64,000 nucleotides of DNA, taken from contig CP054182.1 of the NCBI GenBank assembly GCA_015709675.1, positions 4,133,448 through 4,197,447 on the forward strand. Direction: 5' to 3'. Below are positions 60,447-64,000 of the stretch, piece by piece (the first letter of the stretch is position 1; each line of letters begins with the position of its first letter). Position numbers and translations under genes: made by a program. The stretch is from Ignavibacteriales bacterium. GTDB lineage: Bacteria > Bacteroidota > Ignavibacteria > Ignavibacteriales > Ignavibacteriaceae. Below the pieces are notes generated by a model, which was not told where the DNA came from, made no database searches, and worked only from the letters and a program-made list of their open reading frames with translations.

Positions 60447-60491
60447 GAATTACAAATTGGTTTATAAATTTATGTAGAGACGATGCAATCG
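60447..60491. repeat. Right 45-bp direct repeat flanking the 506-aa gene
   Basis: Partner of 58714-58758, same orientation. Its right part is also the start of the first unit of the 110-bp array. Confidence 0.8.
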
Positions 60492-61010
60492 CCAGGAGAA
60501 ACCATTATATACAGCATTTTTTTGCGATTGCGTCGTCTCATCGAGTATCTGCGCCTTACACCTCAATAAATTCCTTTTCCTTTCAATATACGATGCAATC
60601 GCATGGACAGAACATTATACACGATATTTTTTTGCGATTGCGTCGTCTCATCAAGTATCTGCGCCTAACACCTCAATAAATTCCTTTTCCTTCCCTGAGA
60701 CAATGCAATAGCAAGGAGACACCATTATACACGATATTTTTTGCGATTGCGTCGTCTCATCGAGTATCTGCGCCTTACACCTCAATAGATTTCTATTCAT
60801 TCCCTTAGACGATGCAATAGCAAGGGAACACCACTATATACTGCAATTTTTTGCGATTGCATCGTCTCATCGAGTATCTGCGCCTTACACCTCAATAGAT
60901 TCCTTTTCCTTTACTGAGACAATGCAATAGCAAGGGAACACCATTATATACTGCAATTTTTTGCGATTGCGTTGTTTTATTGCGTATCTGCCCGATACAA
61001 ATTGGCCCCT
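60480..61010. repeat. Five-copy, 110-bp tandem repeat array with a hairpin in each unit
   Basis: Units begin with ACGATGCAATCG-like sequence at 60480, 60590, 60700, 60809 and 60919 (spacing 110, 110, 109, 110). Each unit holds an inverted repeat: GACGATGCAATCGC pairs with GCGATTGCGTCGTC about 28 nt further on, with a T-run in the loop. The end of the unit is the conserved CATCGAGTATCTGCGCC-ACACCTCAATA phrase. The last unit decays after the hairpin. The array fills most of the 60357-61109 gap; no ORF is supported. Confidence 0.93.
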
Positions 61011-61046
61011 TCCCGCATACTTTACTGATGCGATTCAATTTTTGCT

Positions 61047-61091
61047 AAAAATAAAAATCCCCCGGACCAGCATAGTGCCAATCCGGGGGAT
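61047..61091 (-). terminator. Intrinsic terminator of nhaA
   Basis: On the minus strand ATCCCCCGGA and TCCGGGGGAT (61082-61091, 61057-61066) form a ten-base perfect stem with a 15-nt loop, followed by TTTTTATTTTT. Confidence 0.88.
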
Positions 61092-61109
61092 ACTTAAGGA
61101 AAACGTTTT

Positions 61110-62300
61110 TTAAGCCTCTGCGGACTTCTTTTTATAATATAGTTTCAGTATGATAAATCCCGCCAGTCCGCTGATGATGGATGCGGTAAAGATGCTGATC
61201 TTTGAATAATCCAGCAGTGTTTCATTTCCGGGGAAGGCAAGCGACGCGATGAATAAACTCATCGTGAAGCCGATTCCTCCCAGCCAGCTTACTCCGTATA
61301 TACTCCTGATTGACATCCCGGCAGGAAGCTCAGCCATCTTTAGCTTAACGGTTATCCAGCTGAACAGAGTAATGCCAATCTGTTTCCCGAAAATAAGACC
61401 GAATGCAATTCCGAGGGAGACCGGTGTCATAAGAATTTCACCAAGAGAACCGGCAATGGTAACACCCGCGTTTGCCAAAGCAAAGACCGGCATGATCATA
61501 AACGCAACCCAGGGATGCAGCTTGTGTTCAAGATCCTTAAGCAGCGGCTTAACAGGAATAACAGTAGCAAGAAGCACTCCGCCGATGGTTGCATGCACGC
61601 CTGATTTCAGAATTGCCACCCAGAGAATTAAGCCAAAGAAAAGATAAAATCCCGTGCTCATGATCTTTTTGCTTCCGCCCCAGAAAAGAATCGCATAGGT
61701 CACCGCGCCGACCAGCAGTGAAGTCATGGAAATTGACTCGGTATAGAAAAAAGCAATCACCAGCACCGCACCGAGATCATCCACAATGGCGAGCGCCGTA
61801 AGAAACACTTTTAGCGCTATAGGTACAGATTTGCCAAGCAGACTAAGTATGCCCAGCGCGAATGCGATATCCGTTGCCATGGGAATTCCCCATCCGGCAG
61901 CGGCTTCTCCCCCTTTATTGAAGAATACAAAAAATAGCGCGGGCACCACCATACCGCCCAGTGCAGCAGCAGCCGGGAGCATCGCTTTTTTCACCGAAGA
62001 GAGTTCTCCCTCCACCAGTTCCCGTTTAATTTCCAGCCCTACCACAAAAAAGAAGATTGCCATCAGGCCGTCATTAATCCAGAGCAGCAGCGGTTTGGAA
62101 ATATTAAAGAAATCAAAACCAACGGTAAACTTCAGATTCAGAATAGTAAAATACTGGGATGCATAAGATGAATTAGCCAGCGCAAGCGCAATCGCGGCAC
62201 AAAACAGCAGAATGATACCACCGGCAGACTCCACCTTCACAAATGAGACCAGCGGATTGAGCACAGCCGAGCGGATATTTTTTTGTATTTTTGCAGACAT
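61110..62300 (-). CDS. nhaA: Na+/H+ antiporter NhaA
   Basis: 396-aa inner-membrane antiporter exchanging Na+ (or Li+) for protons. It has about twelve hydrophobic segments and the family signatures WINDGLMAIFFFVVGLEIKRE, MATDIAFALGILSLLG (with the paired TDIAFA Asp) and LAIVDDLGAVLVIAFFY (the two ion-binding Asp in VDD). Start at ATG 62300, with GGAGA upstream; the TTG at 62330 is within the promoter (TATATTTG, 62328-62335). It is divergent from the VCBS-repeat gene. Confidence 0.96.
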   Translation of the reverse strand: MSAKIQKNIRSAVLNPLVSFVKVESAGGIILLFCAAIALALANSSYASQYFTILNLKFTVGFDFFNISKPLLLWINDGLMAIFFFVVGLEIKRELVEGELSSVKKAMLPAAAALGGMVVPALFFVFFNKGGEAAAGWGIPMATDIAFALGILSLLGKSVPIALKVFLTALAIVDDLGAVLVIAFFYTESISMTSLLVGAVTYAILFWGGSKKIMSTGFYLFFGLILWVAILKSGVHATIGGVLLATVIPVKPLLKDLEHKLHPWVAFMIMPVFALANAGVTIAGSLGEILMTPVSLGIAFGLIFGKQIGITLFSWITVKLKMAELPAGMSIRSIYGVSWLGGIGFTMSLFIASLAFPGNETLLDYSKISIFTASIISGLAGFIILKLYYKKKSAEA

Positions 62301-62327
62301 CACGTTCTCCGTTTTTTGTTCAATTTT

Positions 62328-62335
62328 CAAATATA
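62328..62335 (-). promoter_or_regulatory. Candidate -10 box of nhaA
   Basis: TATATTTG on the minus strand fits TAnnTTTG, 28 nt before the ATG at 62300. It lies in the 56-bp divergent intergenic region. No clear -33 TTG is seen. Confidence 0.5.
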
Positions 62336-62356
62336 CTAATATCTTAATCCTCTTCT

Positions 62357-64000
62357 ATGAAAAATCGTTCTATCACAATCCTCTTTCTCGCTTTTTTACT
62401 TTCGTCAATACAAATCAGCATGCCCCAAAACTGGCTGAAAGTGGATTCCGTCTTTAATCCTTCGGGCGTATATGCCCTGAGTTTTTCCTGTCCGGCGTTT
62501 GCCGATATGGATGGTGACGGTAAAACAGATCTCTTTGTGGGAAACTCCACCAGGGCACAATACTTTAAAAATATTTCCGATTCAGGCATCACCTCATTCA
62601 GCTATGACGAGGCAATGCTGGCTTCGATATATACAACCAGCATCGGGGTTAACAATTATTATCCCCTCACCGCTGATCTTGACAATGACGGCGATAACGA
62701 TCTGATCATCGGCGGTTACAATGGCTTTATATACTACCGTAATGACGGCAACCCCGCTTCCGCAGTGTGGACAAAGATTGACACATTTTTTCAGGCGGTG
62801 AATCCCCTTATCGGCACCGATGCGCGCCCCGTGCTTGTGGATATTGACAATGACGGTGATCTGGATTTATTCGCCGGCATTGGCGAGTCACTGTTCGGCG
62901 GTCCCACGGCGGGCATTACCATCGGATTCAGAAATACCGGCAATAACACATCCGCCGTGTTCACGCAGGATAACACCCTCACAACCGGACTTCCTGATGC
63001 AGGGCTTAACTCTTTTCCCGCATTCGCGGATGTTGACGCAGACGGTGATTATGATCTCCTGATCGGGCGCGATATTGCCTCATTCCTCTTTTACCGGAAT
63101 ACCGGAACCGCCGCTTCACCGGTCTGGACGCGTGATTTTAATATGTTCAACACCATGGAAACCACCACATACTGGAAAGTTCCCGTTCTGTTTGATTACG
63201 ACAATGACGGCGATTATGACCTTATATACGGCAGCGATAACGGCCGCCTTACGGTCTATCAGAACACGGGCACGCCCACAGCTCCTGTATATACACGCAA
63301 TAATGATCTTTTCCGCGTGATAAAAAGCCAGGGAAGCGGAGCCACTGCCGCGCTTGGTGATTTTGATAACGACGGCGATTATGATCTGATAAGCGGTGAC
63401 TGGAGCGGCAAGTTTCAGTACTTCCGGAATAGCGGCGGACAGGTCTTCCCCTCGTTTGCTTCCGTTTCTTCCCCCCTGACCGTACTCGATCCCGGTTCCT
63501 ATTCATCCCCCACCGTGGTTGATCTGGATGGCGATGGCGATCTTGATGTGGTTGCCGGCGAATTGAACGGCAAACTCTACGGATATATAAATAACGGAGG
63601 AAGTTTTGCATCAAACAATGCTCCCTTTTCAGCAATAAATGTCACCGGTTTTTCGCATCCGGCTTTTGCTGATCTGGATGCCGATGGCGACCCTGATCTC
63701 ATCCTCGGCGCAGAGACATCATCCAACTGGCGCGCTTACCGGAATCAGGGTTCAATGACATTTGTTGAAGACAATACCCTTCTGACAGGCGTTACCACTT
63801 ACAGCAGAGGTAAACCGGCTCTGGCCGATATTGACCTTGATGGTGACTATGATCTGGTAATCGGCCGCTCATTTGGTGAGGTGGCTTTATTTGAAAATAA
63901 AGGTACAGCCCTGTCCCCCTCCTGGGTTTTGAATGACACCCTGTTCGCGGGCATCAAGGTCAAGCAAAGCGCCTCCCCCGCATTTGGCGATATGGATGGT
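62357..64000 (+). CDS. Secreted FG-GAP/VCBS repeat protein (3' end outside window)
   Basis: Open for 548 codons to the last base, with no stop in the window. A signal peptide (MKNRSITILFLAFLLSSIQI) is followed by repeats with the calcium-binding-like core D-x-D-x-D-G-D-x-D-L (for example ADMDGDGKTDLFVG at about 62504, ADLDNDGDNDLIIG, VDIDNDGDLDLFAG, ADVDADGDYDLLIG, FDYDNDGDYDLIYG, GDFDNDGDYDLISG, VDLDGDGDLDVVAG, ADLDADGDPDLILG, ADIDLDGDYDLVIG, and a tenth at 63986). The period is about 55 residues. These beta-propeller blades occur in cell-surface and secreted proteins; a C-terminal sorting domain would lie beyond the window. Confidence 0.88.
   Translation, partial: MKNRSITILFLAFLLSSIQISMPQNWLKVDSVFNPSGVYALSFSCPAFADMDGDGKTDLFVGNSTRAQYFKNISDSGITSFSYDEAMLASIYTTSIGVNNYYPLTADLDNDGDNDLIIGGYNGFIYYRNDGNPASAVWTKIDTFFQAVNPLIGTDARPVLVDIDNDGDLDLFAGIGESLFGGPTAGITIGFRNTGNNTSAVFTQDNTLTTGLPDAGLNSFPAFADVDADGDYDLLIGRDIASFLFYRNTGTAASPVWTRDFNMFNTMETTTYWKVPVLFDYDNDGDYDLIYGSDNGRLTVYQNTGTPTAPVYTRNNDLFRVIKSQGSGATAALGDFDNDGDYDLISGDWSGKFQYFRNSGGQVFPSFASVSSPLTVLDPGSYSSPTVVDLDGDGDLDVVAGELNGKLYGYINNGGSFASNNAPFSAINVTGFSHPAFADLDADGDPDLILGAETSSNWRAYRNQGSMTFVEDNTLLTGVTTYSRGKPALADIDLDGDYDLVIGRSFGEVALFENKGTALSPSWVLNDTLFAGIKVKQSASPAFGDMDG

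Noticed and set aside
60480-61010. CRISPR array
   Set aside because: The repeat unit is 110 bp and the whole unit, not just a short repeat, is conserved; there are no unique spacers and no cas genes.
1-64000. tRNA, rRNA, tmRNA or riboswitch genes, including a cobalamin riboswitch near the mutase
   Set aside because: I looked for T-loop GGTTCGAATCC-like sequences, rRNA cores and B12-box-like leaders and found none that I could support by eye.

Overview
The window is bacterial chromosome of moderate GC. It most resembles the Ignavibacteria/Chlorobiota side of the Bacteroidota-Chlorobiota group. Three things suggest this: several promoters fit the Bacteroidota pattern (TTG/TTTG, 19-20 nt, then TAnnTTTG); the operon rimP-nusA-infB-rbfA-truB-ribF-rpsO-pnp includes ribF; and intergenic regions carry many ATTCATAATT-type microrepeats and palindromic tandem arrays. 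The lineage is an inference from these signs, not from a database search.

Layout. 1-3.5 kb: a multi-PAS sensor kinase (open at the left edge) and a single-domain response regulator. 3.5-9.4 kb: a TerB-like protein, a secreted M14 peptidase, a HAD phosphatase with a DUF2203 protein, and a secreted GH13 debranching-type enzyme. 9.5-12.1 kb: an accessory patch with an AlbA_2/Schlafen-type regulator carrying an out-of-frame 11-bp repeat, a relic of a second such gene, and an MNT/HEPT nucleotidyltransferase pair. 12.3-16.2 kb: aldehyde dehydrogenase, pyrimidine-nucleoside phosphorylase and a prohibitin-like protein, then a 125-bp tandem repeat array. 16.6-32 kb, all on the minus strand: ComB, GcvT, a transaldolase-like enzyme, RNase E/G, and the pnp-rpsO-ribF / truB-rbfA-infB-nusA-rimP translation and RNA block, interrupted by a fic gene. 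32.3-37.1 kb: a formylglycine-generating-enzyme-like lipoprotein and an isolated Mu-type portal/terminase cassette. 37.1-39.4 kb: an Arr-type ADP-ribosyltransferase, two DUF1990 paralogues and an SRPBCC protein.

39.6-46.4 kb holds the most unusual unit: a seven-gene minus-strand operon headed by a GntR/FCD regulator with its own operator. It contains a diaminopimelate-dehydrogenase-like enzyme, an unknown 148-aa protein, a fold-type I PLP-like protein, a small protein, a fused B12-binding plus TIM-barrel mutase, and a P-loop protein. It looks like an uncharacterised adenosylcobalamin-dependent amino-acid rearrangement pathway; the substrate cannot be read from the sequence.

46.6-52.4 kb: a toxin-antitoxin pair behind a 24-bp palindrome, a beta-barrel-like protein, an FAD monooxygenase, a Crp/Fnr regulator, an orphan transposase-OrfA-like protein and two unknown AT-rich genes. 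52.8-57.8 kb: a giant cNMP-GAF-ATPase signalling protein with acidic repeats and no phospho-accepting histidine. 58-61 kb: an atypical SDR, then a 506-aa protein of a dispersed unknown family bracketed by 45-bp direct repeats and adjoining a five-copy 110-bp array. 61.1 kb to the end: nhaA and, divergently, an FG-GAP/VCBS repeat protein that runs off the right edge.
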